Shown piece after piece: positions 17,371 through 26,857 of a DNA stretch of 64,000 bases. A program made the translations under genes and the position numbers. The first letter of the stretch is position 1, and each line of letters starts with the position of its first letter. The notes beneath the pieces were generated by a model. The model saw nothing but the letters and a program-made list of their open reading frames with translations. It was not told the origin of the DNA and ran no database searches. This DNA comes from Vibrio thalassae (GTDB lineage Bacteria > Pseudomonadota > Gammaproteobacteria > Enterobacterales > Vibrionaceae), in contig NZ_OANU01000045.1 of NCBI RefSeq assembly GCF_900089835.1, forward strand, positions 36,661-100,660, in the 5' to 3' direction.

Positions 17371-18420
17371 CTAGGCTTGCGTACTGAGCCAGTGTTCAGC
17401 AGTGGTGAATGTGGATTGAAATGAAGAGTCATCATCAAAGCGACGCGAGGCGAGAACCGTCGACTCTTCCTCCTGACTATGCTGCGGTGATTCGTGTTGG
17501 CCTTCTCCAGTACCGACCTGAACGTCAACATGCATAAAGTTCTGATTTTGCAGTTCAAATCGAAGACGTTCTGAGACCTGCATTAATGCTTCGCGTGTAG
17601 CAGCGGCATTGGCATTGATTTGCACACTTAAGCGATCGCCTTCAACACGAACCATAAGATCCAATTTGCCAAGATCGGGCGGATCTAATCTGATCCGAGC
17701 CTCTTGCAAATTTTGTTGAGCTTGTAGGGTGACTCGATCGTTGAGCACCTGCAGCATTTGCTCTCCCCATTTACCTGCTTGAGTGTCCACTCGAACCGGT
17801 GCCCATTCTGTTGTGGAAGGTGTGGTGGATACTGGCGCAGGAGTAGTCTGGTGACCTTGAGTTTGTTGGGCTGGCACTGGCTGGCTACTTAAGTTTGTTA
17901 GTGAGTTAGCTATCTCTGGATTAATGGGGCGAGAGACGGTGTTGTCTGGAGCTGCTTGTGTCACCAGCAGAGCCGAGTTGACCGAGCTACGTGGTGAGTT
18001 TTCTTTACCTATCGCTATTGATGGGTGAGCGACATGTGTCTCAACTTGAGGTGCCGCGGAATGGCGTGTATTGGCATTGACCACAAACTGACTAAGTAGC
18101 TCGGAAGCTTGTTGCTGCAGTGAGGTTGCAGGTGTTTGGCTTGTTGCAACGGCAGAACCTTTAGGCAACTCTGGCTCGGTAATCAGTGTCGCGAGTGTAG
18201 CGTGCATAGCACTTTCGTCAGCGTTATCTGCTCCGTTGGATAACAAAGGGTCATCAACCACGGATTTGTCGTGTTGTTTTGGCGCTTTAATGAGCTGGCC
18301 AAAAGGGACAGCAGCGTCCTTAGGTGATGAGGTACTTGCTGCATTAATGCTCTGGTTTGATGAACCATCACTAACACGCGCCGAACTGTCACCACTTTGA
18401 ATATTGGTCATGGTTAGCAT
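17371..18420 (-). CDS. fliK: Hook-length control protein FliK, lateral
   Basis: FliK measures hook length and switches export specificity from hook to filament proteins. The 349-residue protein has a disordered Ser/Thr/Gln/Pro-rich N-terminal two-thirds. The conserved C-terminal domain (about 215-310) reads EARIRLDPPDLGKLDLMVRV and LSVQINANAAATREALMQVS, both strong FliK_C marks. A second ATG three codons in (18411) could also be used. It lies four bases after fliT. Confidence 0.92.
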   Translation of the reverse strand: MLTMTNIQSGDSSARVSDGSSNQSINAASTSSPKDAAVPFGQLIKAPKQHDKSVVDDPLLSNGADNADESAMHATLATLITEPELPKGSAVATSQTPATSLQQQASELLSQFVVNANTRHSAAPQVETHVAHPSIAIGKENSPRSSVNSALLVTQAAPDNTVSRPINPEIANSLTNLSSQPVPAQQTQGHQTTPAPVSTTPSTTEWAPVRVDTQAGKWGEQMLQVLNDRVTLQAQQNLQEARIRLDPPDLGKLDLMVRVEGDRLSVQINANAAATREALMQVSERLRFELQNQNFMHVDVQVGTGEGQHESPQHSQEEESTVLASRRFDDDSSFQSTFTTAEHWLSTQA

Positions 18421-18424
18421 GGGG

Positions 18425-18736
18425 TTACTCCAATGTCATCGCAAGTTGATAAGCCACCGTTCGCTCTTTTTCCTCGCTCACACTGTGGAGGCGTTTTTTG
18501 AGTTCACTGGTTGCAACGGACAACGCTTCGTACGCCGCTAAATGAGTCTGTCTAGCGTGGCGAATTTCAGGCGCTAACCTAGGATCCTTTAAGTAAGGTC
18601 TATGGGTATCCAAAAGCTCACGAAGCTGTACGTCGTAGCGTTTTAGTGCGTGCCAATCTTCCGTTTTTGTCGCGATTTCAATAAGTTTACTTAGGTGTCG
18701 GAATCGCTCAGGGGACACCTTATGCTTGATTGCCAA
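18425..18736 (-). CDS. fliT: FliT-like flagellar export chaperone, lateral
   Basis: This 103-residue, all-helical, Arg/Lys/Glu-rich protein overlaps the end of fliS by 17 bases and is followed by fliK. It matches the fliT slot in lateral clusters (fliD-fliS-fliT-fliK). FliT proteins are chaperones for the filament cap FliD. The family is poorly conserved and no motif is decisive here, so the call rests mostly on gene order, size and helical content. Confidence 0.65.
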   Translation of the reverse strand: MAIKHKVSPERFRHLSKLIEIATKTEDWHALKRYDVQLRELLDTHRPYLKDPRLAPEIRHARQTHLAAYEALSVATSELKKRLHSVSEEKERTVAYQLAMTLE

Positions 18737-19106
18737 AATTCAACCATCCTTCTCTGATATTGCCCATCACACGCTCTACACTGGCGAGTTTTTCCACGTC
18801 ATTGTGGATACTGGCTTGATAGAGTTCGATTTGGCAGAAGTCATAAAGTTGGTGCAAGTTTTCGGCGATTTCGCCGCCATTTTCATCATCAAGTGCGCTA
18901 TCGAGGCCGACAAGAATGTTCATACACTTGCTGATACCATCACCCTTTTCGGCTAAGCGCCCTGCGCCTATATGACCGCGCACACGTTCTATCTCATTAA
19001 GTAAACCGTCGATCAGCATCACCACTAGTTGATGTGGGTTTGCGGCGGCGGCTTGGGCATCTAAATCGACCTGCTGATATGAGTCGTAGCCTGAATCCAT
19101 TAGCAT
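18720..19106 (-). CDS. fliS: Flagellin export chaperone FliS, lateral
   Basis: FliS binds newly made flagellin and keeps it unfolded for export. The 128 residues form a helical bundle with family marks: YQQVDLDAQAAAANPHQLVV (about 9-28), MLIDGLLNEIERVRGHI, and GRLAEKGDGISKCMNILVGL. It lies 18 bases after fliD and overlaps fliT. Its likely client is LafA, encoded nearby. Confidence 0.92.
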   Translation of the reverse strand: MLMDSGYDSYQQVDLDAQAAAANPHQLVVMLIDGLLNEIERVRGHIGAGRLAEKGDGISKCMNILVGLDSALDDENGGEIAENLHQLYDFCQIELYQASIHNDVEKLASVERVMGNIREGWLNFGNQA

Positions 19107-19124
19107 AATTTTGTACTCCTAGCC

Positions 19125-20462
19125 CTAACCAAACATGCTCATGGTTTGGTTCATTTGTGTCATTAAAGTGTTCATTTGAGTGAATTGTTTGAGGTAGCGG
19201 CTGTACGCCATGTCGTACTTGCGCTCTAACGTTGCTTGTTTGTCGTCAATGCGCGAAATGTTCTGTTGTAGGGAGTCTTTACGGGTTTTGAAAAGACCGG
19301 TTGTCGACTTCAAAAATGGGTCAACCATGGTGTCGATGGAATCCAGAAGATTACCGTCGCCGTTAAACATGGCTTCTAGCGCGGCACTGTTATTTTTCTG
19401 CGCCTCTTCGAACTTGGTGGCATCCAGTGTCATCTTGCCGCTGCGATCAATCTCAATACCTACTTCACTTAGGCGCATTCCGTTGTATTCACCACGAATG
19501 ATGCTGGTGAGTTGGCTTTCAATAGAGCGAAGTGTTGGGTCACTCGCTAACACGCCACGTGCTTTATCTTCCCCGCCGATACCAGTGTATTCATCCATGG
19601 TAGACATCAGAGTGTTGTAAGCGTCAATGAAGGCGTTAACTTGTTCTTTTGTCGCTTCATCATCGGCACCAATAGTCAGCGTAAGCGGTTGCTCTCCCGA
19701 GACCTGCGCCTTGCTGACCGTCAGGTCAACACCATCAATAACGCCAGTAAAGGTATTGCTACTGTTGGTCAGTTTTAGGCCGCTACCCTCAGCGCCTAGC
19801 CAAATGACGGCATCTTGCGGTGTACTGATGTTGCTGGTGTTAGTAAAGGCATCTTCAAACCAGGATGCCCCAGTGCCTGAAGCTGACACGTTTACGCTAT
19901 TGGCAACACCCGTTTCAGTACTTGATAACATAAAGTGCGTCTGGCCATTGGAACGAACCAGAGTGGCATTCACCCCCGGGTTATCAGGGTCATTATTAAT
20001 AGCGGAAACCAAATCGGCCATGGTTGCTTTGCCATCGCCGTCGGTATCAACTGTTGATAGATCGAGTGATAGGGTTTTACCGTCAACCGTTAAATCGAGC
20101 GTGCCTGTTGTTGGAATCTCAGTGTTGGCATCTAGGTCGGCTGGCATACCCGTTGAGAGTTGGTGTGCAGTGGCAACTTGTTCCACAAACACCTGATAGC
20201 TGCCCGCCATGGCACTGGCATTGGCCGTCGCAGAAAGGAAACCTTCTTGTGAAACTGTTGCCGTATTCTTAATGATGTTCGAGCTACTGCTGTTCATGTT
20301 GGTTACGGCAGTTCGGAATTCGCGTAATGCCGATTCCACTTTGCCTAGCGCAGTAATTTGAGCCTGATACTTATCCGCTTGCATTTGATAGCGCTGCTGA
20401 AATGGCTGCACATCATAAGTGGCAAGGTTGGTCGCCATAGTGATTGGGTCAAACGAACTCAT
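19125..20462 (-). CDS. fliD: Filament cap protein FliD (HAP2), lateral
   Basis: FliD caps the filament tip and folds incoming flagellin. The chosen ATG at 20462 has AAGGAG eight bases upstream and yields 445 residues starting MSSFDPITMATNLATYDVQP. The frame is open further to 20513, but that extension has no ribosome site. The FliD N-terminal domain (about 1-100), the flagellin-IN type segments in the middle, and the C-terminal coiled coil ending TQMNTLMTQMNQTMSMFG are all present. It heads the operon fliD-fliS-fliT-fliK-fliL-lafS-lafT-lafU. Confidence 0.93.
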   Translation of the reverse strand: MSSFDPITMATNLATYDVQPFQQRYQMQADKYQAQITALGKVESALREFRTAVTNMNSSSSNIIKNTATVSQEGFLSATANASAMAGSYQVFVEQVATAHQLSTGMPADLDANTEIPTTGTLDLTVDGKTLSLDLSTVDTDGDGKATMADLVSAINNDPDNPGVNATLVRSNGQTHFMLSSTETGVANSVNVSASGTGASWFEDAFTNTSNISTPQDAVIWLGAEGSGLKLTNSSNTFTGVIDGVDLTVSKAQVSGEQPLTLTIGADDEATKEQVNAFIDAYNTLMSTMDEYTGIGGEDKARGVLASDPTLRSIESQLTSIIRGEYNGMRLSEVGIEIDRSGKMTLDATKFEEAQKNNSAALEAMFNGDGNLLDSIDTMVDPFLKSTTGLFKTRKDSLQQNISRIDDKQATLERKYDMAYSRYLKQFTQMNTLMTQMNQTMSMFG

Positions 20463-20533
20463 TGGAGTGCTCCTTAGTTTTGCTGCTCGCCGTGCAATAG
20501 GGATGGACAGCACAGTATTCTTAGTGGGTTAAA

Positions 20534-20548
20534 TCAAGATGTATGCCA
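20534..20548 (-). promoter_or_regulatory. Sigma-54-type promoter upstream of fliD
   Basis: On the minus strand, TGGCAT (20548-20543), five bases and TTGA (20537-20534) match TGGCAC-N5-TTGC at the correct spacing, 70-90 bases before the fliD start. It would place the fliD-to-lafU operon, including lafS, under sigma-54 and LafK (inference). Confidence 0.68.
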
Positions 20549-20789
20549 TGATTTAAAACATTAAAATTCAATTGGTTAGACTAGTTTTATTTCGTGGGCG
20601 GAAGCGCTGTTTCCATTGTGCTAGTTCCGCTTTTCCACCAGTAAACTGCCTATTACTCAGAGGGTTAAGGCGGCTTGATGGTGAGAGGTATTAATCGCTG
20701 GTGATAAGATAAGTGGCAATATGAGATCTGGGTTCAGAGTTGGTTCTGTTCTCATCTCTTTACATCCCATCAAGCACCACCTAGTAATG

Positions 20790-20812
20790 AAAAAACCTCC
20801 CGAAGGAGGCTA
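20790..20812 (-). terminator. Rho-independent terminator of lafA
   Basis: Read on the minus strand, GCCTCC, loop TTCG and GGAGG are followed by a run of six T. It lies about 110 bases past the lafA stop and is a textbook intrinsic terminator. Confidence 0.88.
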
Positions 20813-20919
20813 AAAGGACGGATGAATAGTTAACGAAGGAAAATTCATCATATCCAAAAATAACCGATGCGGTTGGCTGGTAGCGATCACCGCACCAATT
20901 ATTAAGGATGCTTGCTTTA

Positions 20920-21786
20920 TTAGCGAAGTAGTGACATCGCCATACCAGGTAGCTGGTTAGTTTGCGATAGAACTGTTGTACCCGCTTGCATTAGCATTTG
21001 GTTCTTCGTCATGTTTGAAGACTCAACCGCGAAGTCAGCGTCAGTGATACGACCTTTCGCAGCCGATGTGTTCTCAACCATGTTGCCAAGGTTAACGATA
21101 GTGTGCTCTAGACGGTTGATGTTCGCACCAAAGCTTGAGCGTGTAGTACCGATATCAGCAAGAAGACCTGCGTCACCTGTTGCACCTGTTAGAGTAGTAA
21201 GTGCAGTTTGAGCACCAGCTTCTGTCGAGATATCACCTAGAGCAAAGCCACCAGCTGCACCGATTGCTGTGTTTAGCGCTGTGATGTCTGTAGATACGTC
21301 AACTGCTAGTTGCTCACCAGCATTAGTACCGATTTGTAGGTTAACTGCACCCGCAGCGAAACCAGTCGTGTTAAACAGCTTTTGACCACCGAAGTTAGTT
21401 GAATCCATGATGTTCACTAGCTCTTCGTTAAGCTGTTGGAATTCTTTGTTCAGTGCAGTTTTGTCAGCAGTAGAAGCAGAACCGTTTGATGCTTGAGTTG
21501 CTAGGTCGTTCATGCGGTAAACGATGTTTGTCATCTCGTCCATCGCACCTTCAGCAGTTTGCATCATTGAGATACCGTCTTGTGCATTACGCATTGCAAC
21601 GTTCATACCGCGAGTTTGAGATTCTAAACGAGTAGAGATTTGAAGACCTGCTGCATCATCTGCTGCAGAGTTAATGCGGTAACCTGTGCTCAAACGCTCC
21701 ATTGCTGTGTTTAGCAGACCGTTTGTGTTGTTCAGAGTGTTTTGTGTAACTAGCGAAGCGTAGTTAGTGTGCATCGATAAAGCCAT
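20920..21786 (-). CDS. lafA: Lateral flagellin LafA
   Basis: LafA is the single lateral filament subunit. The ATG at 21786 gives 288 residues starting [20 protein letters not shown] and lies seven bases after AAGGAG. The ATG at 21792 is too close to that ribosome site. The conserved N-terminal D0/D1 ([20 protein letters not shown], about 33-52) and C-terminal D1/D0 ([20 protein letters not shown]) are typical. The middle (about 165-215) is a short Ala/Gly/Thr-rich loop. It is monocistronic, with its own promoter and terminator. Confidence 0.96.
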   Translation of the reverse strand: MALSMHTNYASLVTQNTLNNTNGLLNTAMERLSTGYRINSAADDAAGLQISTRLESQTRGMNVAMRNAQDGISMMQTAEGAMDEMTNIVYRMNDLATQASNGSASTADKTALNKEFQQLNEELVNIMDSTNFGGQKLFNTTGFAAGAVNLQIGTNAGEQLAVDVSTDITALNTAIGAAGGFALGDISTEAGAQTALTTLTGATGDAGLLADIGTTRSSFGANINRLEHTIVNLGNMVENTSAAKGRITDADFAVESSNMTKNQMLMQAGTTVLSQTNQLPGMAMSLLR

Positions 21787-21865
21787 TGTCATTCTCCTTG
21801 AATCTATATCAATGTGGGACATTCGCCCCGCTCACTAACAAGAGGCGGTCGGTTAATTTCTAGGA

Positions 21866-21891
21866 TTAATTGGAAAATGAAAAAAACTTGG
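21866..21891 (-). promoter_or_regulatory. Possible sigma-28 promoter of lafA
   Basis: On the minus strand, CCAAGTTT (21891-21884), ten bases and CCAATTAA (21873-21866) partly match the sigma-28 form TAAAGTTT-N11-GCCGATAA. The place, about 80 bases before the lafA start, fits a LafS-dependent late promoter, but the match is weak. Confidence 0.38.
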
Positions 21892-21960
21892 AAATTATTG
21901 ATTTTGGGTAGGAAAGTGTGAGGTTTATTCCGAAAAATAGCGATTTTGTTAGGGAAGTTG

Positions 21961-21997
21961 GCCTCTCTTTTCTGCTAGAAAGAGTGAAAGGAGAGGC
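21961..21997. repeat. Inverted repeat downstream of the EAL-like gene
   Basis: Arms GCCTCTC (21961-21967) and GAGAGGC (21991-21997) lie about 30 bases past the end of the export-gene operon. No T-run follows, so it is only a possible transcript end. Confidence 0.35.
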
Positions 21998-22024
21998 GCC
22001 GATGTGGTTTAAATAAGCGCTTGG

Positions 22025-22837
22025 TTAGTACTCATCATTACCGGCATCACCGAATGACTTAAATGACATTGAGGTCGGAATATCACTGAAGTAGCCAAAG
22101 TAATGACTGGCTCCAAGGCGCTTAAATTGGGTGAGTTCATCTTGATTACTGATTCGTCCTGCCACCCAAGCTAACTTATGATTACGACAGAATTTCACCA
22201 AAGGTAATAACCGTGTTCGGTCTTGTTTGTTTTCTAACGTTGCTGCCACTTTGAGCGCATCGGGCTCGAAGGGCAGTAACTGTTCGAACATACCTTGGCT
22301 TGGGTCAACGTCGAACCATAATGCGAAAGCTTGCTCTTTGAGGGTTTCAGTTAATCCATGGACCCGCTCATGCAAAGGGGTGGTCTCACCCAGCTGCAGT
22401 GAAGGGATAATATGGTAGAACGCGCCTGCGTGGTATCGAATCACTTGTTTGAGAAAGTGCTCACCTGATTCCCACAGTAGGGCATCACTGCTAATAGGCA
22501 CGACGACATTACTGGTGAGATCTGGGTGAAAGGTCTCTATTTGGAATTTGGTTTGGCGTAAGGCGAGATACAAACTGTACAAATCGAGACAAAAGCGCAT
22601 CGTATCAGAAAGGTCAAACTGGTAGACGCTTTGCTCACTTTGGCTGCCGAATCGCAACGTTAAATGCTGAAACTCGACTTCCCCGTTTTTGGTGTCGCGA
22701 ATGGCCTGACAGGCATGGCGAATGTCATTTTGTTCAAAAGCGTCAAAAATAATCTGGTCGTCTTCCGTAACGACATGCTGCTCCACTAGCTGATGTAGGT
22801 AGCGATACAGCGCTTGGTTTGAAGTTAGGTTATCCAA
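22025..22837 (-). CDS. Degenerate EAL-domain protein coupled to flhA
   Basis: This 270-residue protein has the outline of an EAL (cyclic-di-GMP phosphodiesterase) domain but not its active site. HLTLRF at 58-63 sits where ExLLRF is expected, so the EAL glutamate is His. AWVAGRIS at 223-230 replaces the iAEGVE motif, losing that glutamate. FGYFSDIP at 247-254 mirrors the final QGYxxxxP motif. It should not cleave cyclic-di-GMP. Its start overlaps the flhA end by eight bases, so it is translationally coupled to lateral export genes. By analogy with YdiV, an inactive EAL protein that binds the flagellar regulator FlhDC, it may be a protein-binding regulator of the lateral system (inference). Confidence 0.72.
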   Translation of the reverse strand: MDNLTSNQALYRYLHQLVEQHVVTEDDQIIFDAFEQNDIRHACQAIRDTKNGEVEFQHLTLRFGSQSEQSVYQFDLSDTMRFCLDLYSLYLALRQTKFQIETFHPDLTSNVVVPISSDALLWESGEHFLKQVIRYHAGAFYHIIPSLQLGETTPLHERVHGLTETLKEQAFALWFDVDPSQGMFEQLLPFEPDALKVAATLENKQDRTRLLPLVKFCRNHKLAWVAGRISNQDELTQFKRLGASHYFGYFSDIPTSMSFKSFGDAGNDEY

Positions 22838-24923
22838 GGTTTCCTACCACGTTTATCTGTTTGTTTTCTGGGATTTCGTTATAAGACAGTACCGCCAATC
22901 CTTGCGAGAAGGTGCGGGCATATCGAGCGATCAAAGGTCTTAGCTGGGGCATGACCAATAAGATGGGCGCAAGCCCTTGTTGCTTAAGCTGCTGTTTTAT
23001 CAGCGGCAAGTTTTGCTGGAATTGACTTAGGATATTTGGCTCAATTGGGAAGCTATCTAACATGACGCTGCCATTGGCTTGAGCTTGTTGTAGTGACGTC
23101 ATCAACATCTGTTCGAGCTCATCAGAAAGTGCGTACACGCTTAGCTCTTTACGTTGCCCAGCCACAAGGTTTACTAAAGTGCGGCGCAGTGCACAACGCA
23201 CGTCGGCAGCAATAAGAATAGGGTCCTTAGTATTTTCTGCTGATTCCAGCATGGTATTGGCAATGGTGCGAATGTCCTTAAGAGGAACCTGATCGAGCAG
23301 TAGTTGCCTGTACACCTTTAACTGTTGTGCTGGGTTTAAAGCTGCACCGAGCGCTTCGGAGAGTTTAGGCGCTTGTTGGGTTAAGCGCAGATTCATTGCA
23401 TCCACGTCATCGTGAGTAAATAATTCCGCTAGATGCGACTTCATCACCTTACTAATGTGTGTGGCGATAACGGTGCCATCATCGACGACTTGATAGCCCA
23501 TATTAAGTGCTTTGGCTTTGTCTTTATGTTCGATCCAAACCGCCGGCAAATGATAAGCAGGGTCACTGCCTAAGATACCATCCACTTCGCCATAAGTTTC
23601 ACCAACAGCGATAGCCATCAGACGATCGGGTTCGATAAAGCCTTCTTCGATGATTTCACCGTTAAGTGATAAGGTGTACTGGTTAGGTTTAAGACTCAGG
23701 TTGTCTCGAATACTTACCTCTGGAACTAAGAAGCCCACTTGTTCGGAAAGATTTTTACGTACCCCTCGAATACGCTGTGTCAGCGGCGCACCTTGATCTT
23801 TATTTACTAGGTGGACCAATCGATAACCCAAGGCTAGCGATAAGCTGTGTACATGTGGGATATCATCCCAAGATAGTGGTTGCTCATTGTCTGCTTGCAT
23901 GGCAGCAGAAATCGCTTCAACTTCATCAAGCTGCGGATCGTTAACAGGAGCTTTGGATTGACGCCAGCCTGCAAACGCTAGTACACCAGAAAACGTGAAG
24001 AAAGCGAGATGTGGCATGCCTGGCACTAGACCAATAATCAGCATAATGGCAGCAACCGTGTATAAGGTTGCTGGCGTCGCCAATAACTGCTTATGCATGG
24101 TATCGGTCATATCGTTATCGCTGTCATTGATGCGAGTAACAATGATGGCCGCTGCCGTTGCCAGTAACAGTGATGGAATCTGTGCCACTAAGCCATCACC
24201 GATGGTCAGTAGTGCATAGGTCTTGAAAGCTTCAGAAGCGGGTAAGCCGTGTTCAAACACACCGATACTGATACCGCCGATAATGTTGATAAACAGAATC
24301 ATTAAACCTGCGATAGCATCGCCACGCACAAACTTAGAGGCACCATCCATCGAACCGTGGAAATCAGCTTCGTTGGCGACTTCTTTACGTCTTTGTCTTG
24401 CCGCTTCTTGATCAATTAGTCCCGCGTTTAAGTCCGCATCGATTGCCATCTGTTTGCCAGGGAGCGCATCAAGGGTAAAACGAGCTGAGACCTCAGAGAT
24501 ACGTTCACCACCTTTGGTGATGACCACAAAGTTAATGATCATCAAGATGATGAAGACCACCATACCTACGACGTAGTTACCACCAATCACGACTTCACCG
24601 AAGGCTTGGATAACTTTACCAGCCGCATCTCCACCATTATGGCCTTCGAGTAGAACGATACGAGTCGAGGCCACGTTCAAGGTGAGTCGCATAAGCGTGG
24701 CGATAAGCAAAATAGTCGGAAAGATGGAAAAGTCGAGCGGTCTTTTTGCGGTGGTACTGACCAGTAGCACCAAGATAGCCAGAACAATATTGAACGTGAA
24801 CAGCGCATCGAGTAGCAAAGGTGGCAATGGCAAAATCACCATAGCCAAAATCATCAGCAACACGATAGGGATGCCGATATAGCCTTTTCCTGAGCGTCTA
24901 AATTGTTTAAGACGATTCAACAT
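22830..24923 (-). CDS. flhA: Flagellar export gate protein FlhA, lateral
   Basis: FlhA is the large export-gate component that receives cargo and chaperones. The 697-residue protein has about eight membrane helices in the first 320 residues. It includes the very conserved cytoplasmic loop KGGERISEVSARFTLDALPG (about 137-156) and DLNAGLIDQEAARQRRKEVA. The cytoplasmic cargo-binding domain covers about 350-690. The gene lies 33 bases after flhB, and its end overlaps the EAL-like gene. Its length is normal for FlhA. Confidence 0.96.
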   Translation of the reverse strand: MLNRLKQFRRSGKGYIGIPIVLLMILAMVILPLPPLLLDALFTFNIVLAILVLLVSTTAKRPLDFSIFPTILLIATLMRLTLNVASTRIVLLEGHNGGDAAGKVIQAFGEVVIGGNYVVGMVVFIILMIINFVVITKGGERISEVSARFTLDALPGKQMAIDADLNAGLIDQEAARQRRKEVANEADFHGSMDGASKFVRGDAIAGLMILFINIIGGISIGVFEHGLPASEAFKTYALLTIGDGLVAQIPSLLLATAAAIIVTRINDSDNDMTDTMHKQLLATPATLYTVAAIMLIIGLVPGMPHLAFFTFSGVLAFAGWRQSKAPVNDPQLDEVEAISAAMQADNEQPLSWDDIPHVHSLSLALGYRLVHLVNKDQGAPLTQRIRGVRKNLSEQVGFLVPEVSIRDNLSLKPNQYTLSLNGEIIEEGFIEPDRLMAIAVGETYGEVDGILGSDPAYHLPAVWIEHKDKAKALNMGYQVVDDGTVIATHISKVMKSHLAELFTHDDVDAMNLRLTQQAPKLSEALGAALNPAQQLKVYRQLLLDQVPLKDIRTIANTMLESAENTKDPILIAADVRCALRRTLVNLVAGQRKELSVYALSDELEQMLMTSLQQAQANGSVMLDSFPIEPNILSQFQQNLPLIKQQLKQQGLAPILLVMPQLRPLIARYARTFSQGLAVLSYNEIPENKQINVVGNLG

Positions 24924-24956
24924 GAGAATTCCTTTGTTACTTGTTCTAGTTATCCG

Positions 24957-26084
24957 TTAGTGCTGCAAATGTTTCGGTATGGAAAACACGGGAAGTGGTA
25001 GTGGTTTCTCTCCCGAGCCTTGGCGAAATGCCTTTAATTGCATCACGTAAGTTAAAATATGTGCCACGGCGATATAGAGCTGGCTCGGGATCGCTTGTTC
25101 TATGGCCGTGGTGTAGTAGATAGAGCGCGTTAACGGTGGCGAGTGCAAGATTTCCACCTGATTTTCGCGGGCAATGCGTTGAATGTGCATCGCGGTTTCG
25201 TCGATCCCTTTTGCCACCACAAAGGGGGCGTCTGACAAAGAGGTATCGTATTTTAGAGCTACTGCGTAGTGCGTAGGGTTGGTGATCACCACATCGGCTT
25301 TAGGCACGGCTTTGTCGATTTTTCGGCGCGCAAACTGCTGTTGAATCTGACGAATACGCTGTTTTACTTCCGGGCGACCTTCATTATTTTTGTACTCTTC
25401 TTTGAGCTCCTGCTTGGTCATTCTGAGTTGCTTGAGATGCTCCCAACGTTGGTAAGGAATATCCAGAACGCCGAAAATAAGCAGCGCGACCCCCATCAAT
25501 AACAAGCCTTCAAATAAGATGGTCATCACCAGAGTAATACCTTGAGATAAAGTCAGCTTTTGCATGCCAAGCAGTTGAGAAAAATTGCTATCGAGGTAGC
25601 TATATAGCAAAGCAAAAATCACAGAGACTTTGAGGGATGATTTCAGAAGCTCAACCAATGAGCGCGTGGAAAACATACGGCCGATACCTGAAATCGGATT
25701 GAGTTTGCTCAGCTTTGGCTGAATATTGGCAGGGCGGAACATCCAGCCTCCAAGTATCATGCTACTGCCGATAGCGGCGATAACAATCACCATAAAGAGC
25801 GGCAGTAACAACTCAATGATGATGCCAAGGCTTTGCCCCAACTGCTCTATCATTTGCTGTGGGCTTTCTAGGTCGTGACGGGTAAGCGCCATATTGAAAC
25901 GAAATACACCAGAGATATGTTCCCAAATACGGCCGATCTGGTTGTAAAAGTAGATGGCGACAATGAGAAATAATACCGCTGTCGTGAATTCTTTAGCTCG
26001 CGGTATTTGTCCTTCTTGCCTCGCTTTTTTGATTTTCTGGGGCGAGGCTTTTTCAGTTTTATCTTGGCTGGATTGTTCGCTCAT
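24957..26084 (-). CDS. flhB: Flagellar export switch protein FlhB, lateral
   Basis: FlhB sets the order of export and cleaves itself within NPTH. The 375-residue protein has four membrane helices (about 30-210). The autocleavage site is seen in VVITNPTHYAVALKYD near residues 265-280, and the C-terminal domain is normal. It overlaps fliR by four bases. There is no fused FliR, unlike some relatives. Confidence 0.95.
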   Translation of the reverse strand: MSEQSSQDKTEKASPQKIKKARQEGQIPRAKEFTTAVLFLIVAIYFYNQIGRIWEHISGVFRFNMALTRHDLESPQQMIEQLGQSLGIIIELLLPLFMVIVIAAIGSSMILGGWMFRPANIQPKLSKLNPISGIGRMFSTRSLVELLKSSLKVSVIFALLYSYLDSNFSQLLGMQKLTLSQGITLVMTILFEGLLLMGVALLIFGVLDIPYQRWEHLKQLRMTKQELKEEYKNNEGRPEVKQRIRQIQQQFARRKIDKAVPKADVVITNPTHYAVALKYDTSLSDAPFVVAKGIDETAMHIQRIARENQVEILHSPPLTRSIYYTTAIEQAIPSQLYIAVAHILTYVMQLKAFRQGSGEKPLPLPVFSIPKHLQH

Positions 26085-26857
26085 GCGCCCCCCAGCATAA
26101 ATAGGTTCAATTGGTTTAATGTTTCATGCACTAACGCAGTGTAGCGGCTTGGTATGCCGCTGACGGTCAGCAAGACACTAAATAAACCAAGTAACATGGT
26201 CATAGGAAAACCCAAGGCATAGACGTTCAAACTAGGCGCTGCACGGTTCATGACACCAAAACTGATGTTTGCCAGCAACATGGAAACAATGGCAGGTAAC
26301 GCTAAAGCTAAGGCAGAAGCAAACATCCACCCAAACAAAGAGACGATATTGTCTAAAGAGGCGATGGTGATGCCAGACCCGACCGGCCACACGACAAAAC
26401 TTTGCACCAAAATATCGATGACCAGAAGATGGCCCTCAAGAGAAAGGAACAGCAGCGTACACAGTAATAGGAAAATGCGTCCTAGAATGGCCACAGACAA
26501 ACCGTTAACCGGGTCGTTCATGATGGCCATACCCAATCCCATTTGTAGCGATACGATTTGCCCTAGCATGGTGAAGATGGTGAAAAAAAAGTGCAGTATT
26601 AGGCCAAAAAACAGTCCCCACATAGCTTGCTCAAACGCTAAAAACAGTGACGTCATTGAGAGCAGATCGACAGCAGGCATGGCTGGCATTAGGGGAGCGG
26701 TGATCACGACTATCGATAGAGCAAGCAGTGCTCTAATCCACACTGGAATTAACGCGTCGCCAAAAAATGGCATGGCCAGAAAGGCAGCCCCAATCCTGAA
26801 AAAGGGCCACCATAACTGACCTAACCATTGAGAAATTTCGGCAAACGTAACTTGCAT
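26081..26857 (-). CDS. fliR: Flagellar export protein FliR, lateral
   Basis: FliR is a membrane component of the type III export gate. The 258-residue protein shows six or so membrane helices and the family region FTMLGQIVSLQMGLGMAIMN near 94-113. The start overlaps the fliQ stop by one base and the end overlaps flhB. It is similar in length to other FliR proteins. Confidence 0.93.
   Translation of the reverse strand: MQVTFAEISQWLGQLWWPFFRIGAAFLAMPFFGDALIPVWIRALLALSIVVITAPLMPAMPAVDLLSMTSLFLAFEQAMWGLFFGLILHFFFTIFTMLGQIVSLQMGLGMAIMNDPVNGLSVAILGRIFLLLCTLLFLSLEGHLLVIDILVQSFVVWPVGSGITIASLDNIVSLFGWMFASALALALPAIVSMLLANISFGVMNRAAPSLNVYALGFPMTMLLGLFSVLLTVSGIPSRYTALVHETLNQLNLFMLGGA

Larger units (their letters stand above)
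20463..20919. other. Intergenic region between fliD and lafA
   Basis: This 457-base stretch holds the promoter of the fliD operon at its left side and the lafA terminator at its right. Both genes run on the minus strand. No credible small gene was found between the two signals. Confidence 0.7.

Noticed and set aside
19627..20196. Open frame of 189 codons on the plus strand inside fliD
   Set aside because: It lies opposite a well-supported fliD gene, is Ser/Val/Leu-rich as antisense frames often are, and resembles no family.
26250..26819. Open frame of 189 codons on the plus strand inside fliR
   Set aside because: It is antisense to a conserved membrane protein gene and shows no ribosome site or family motif.
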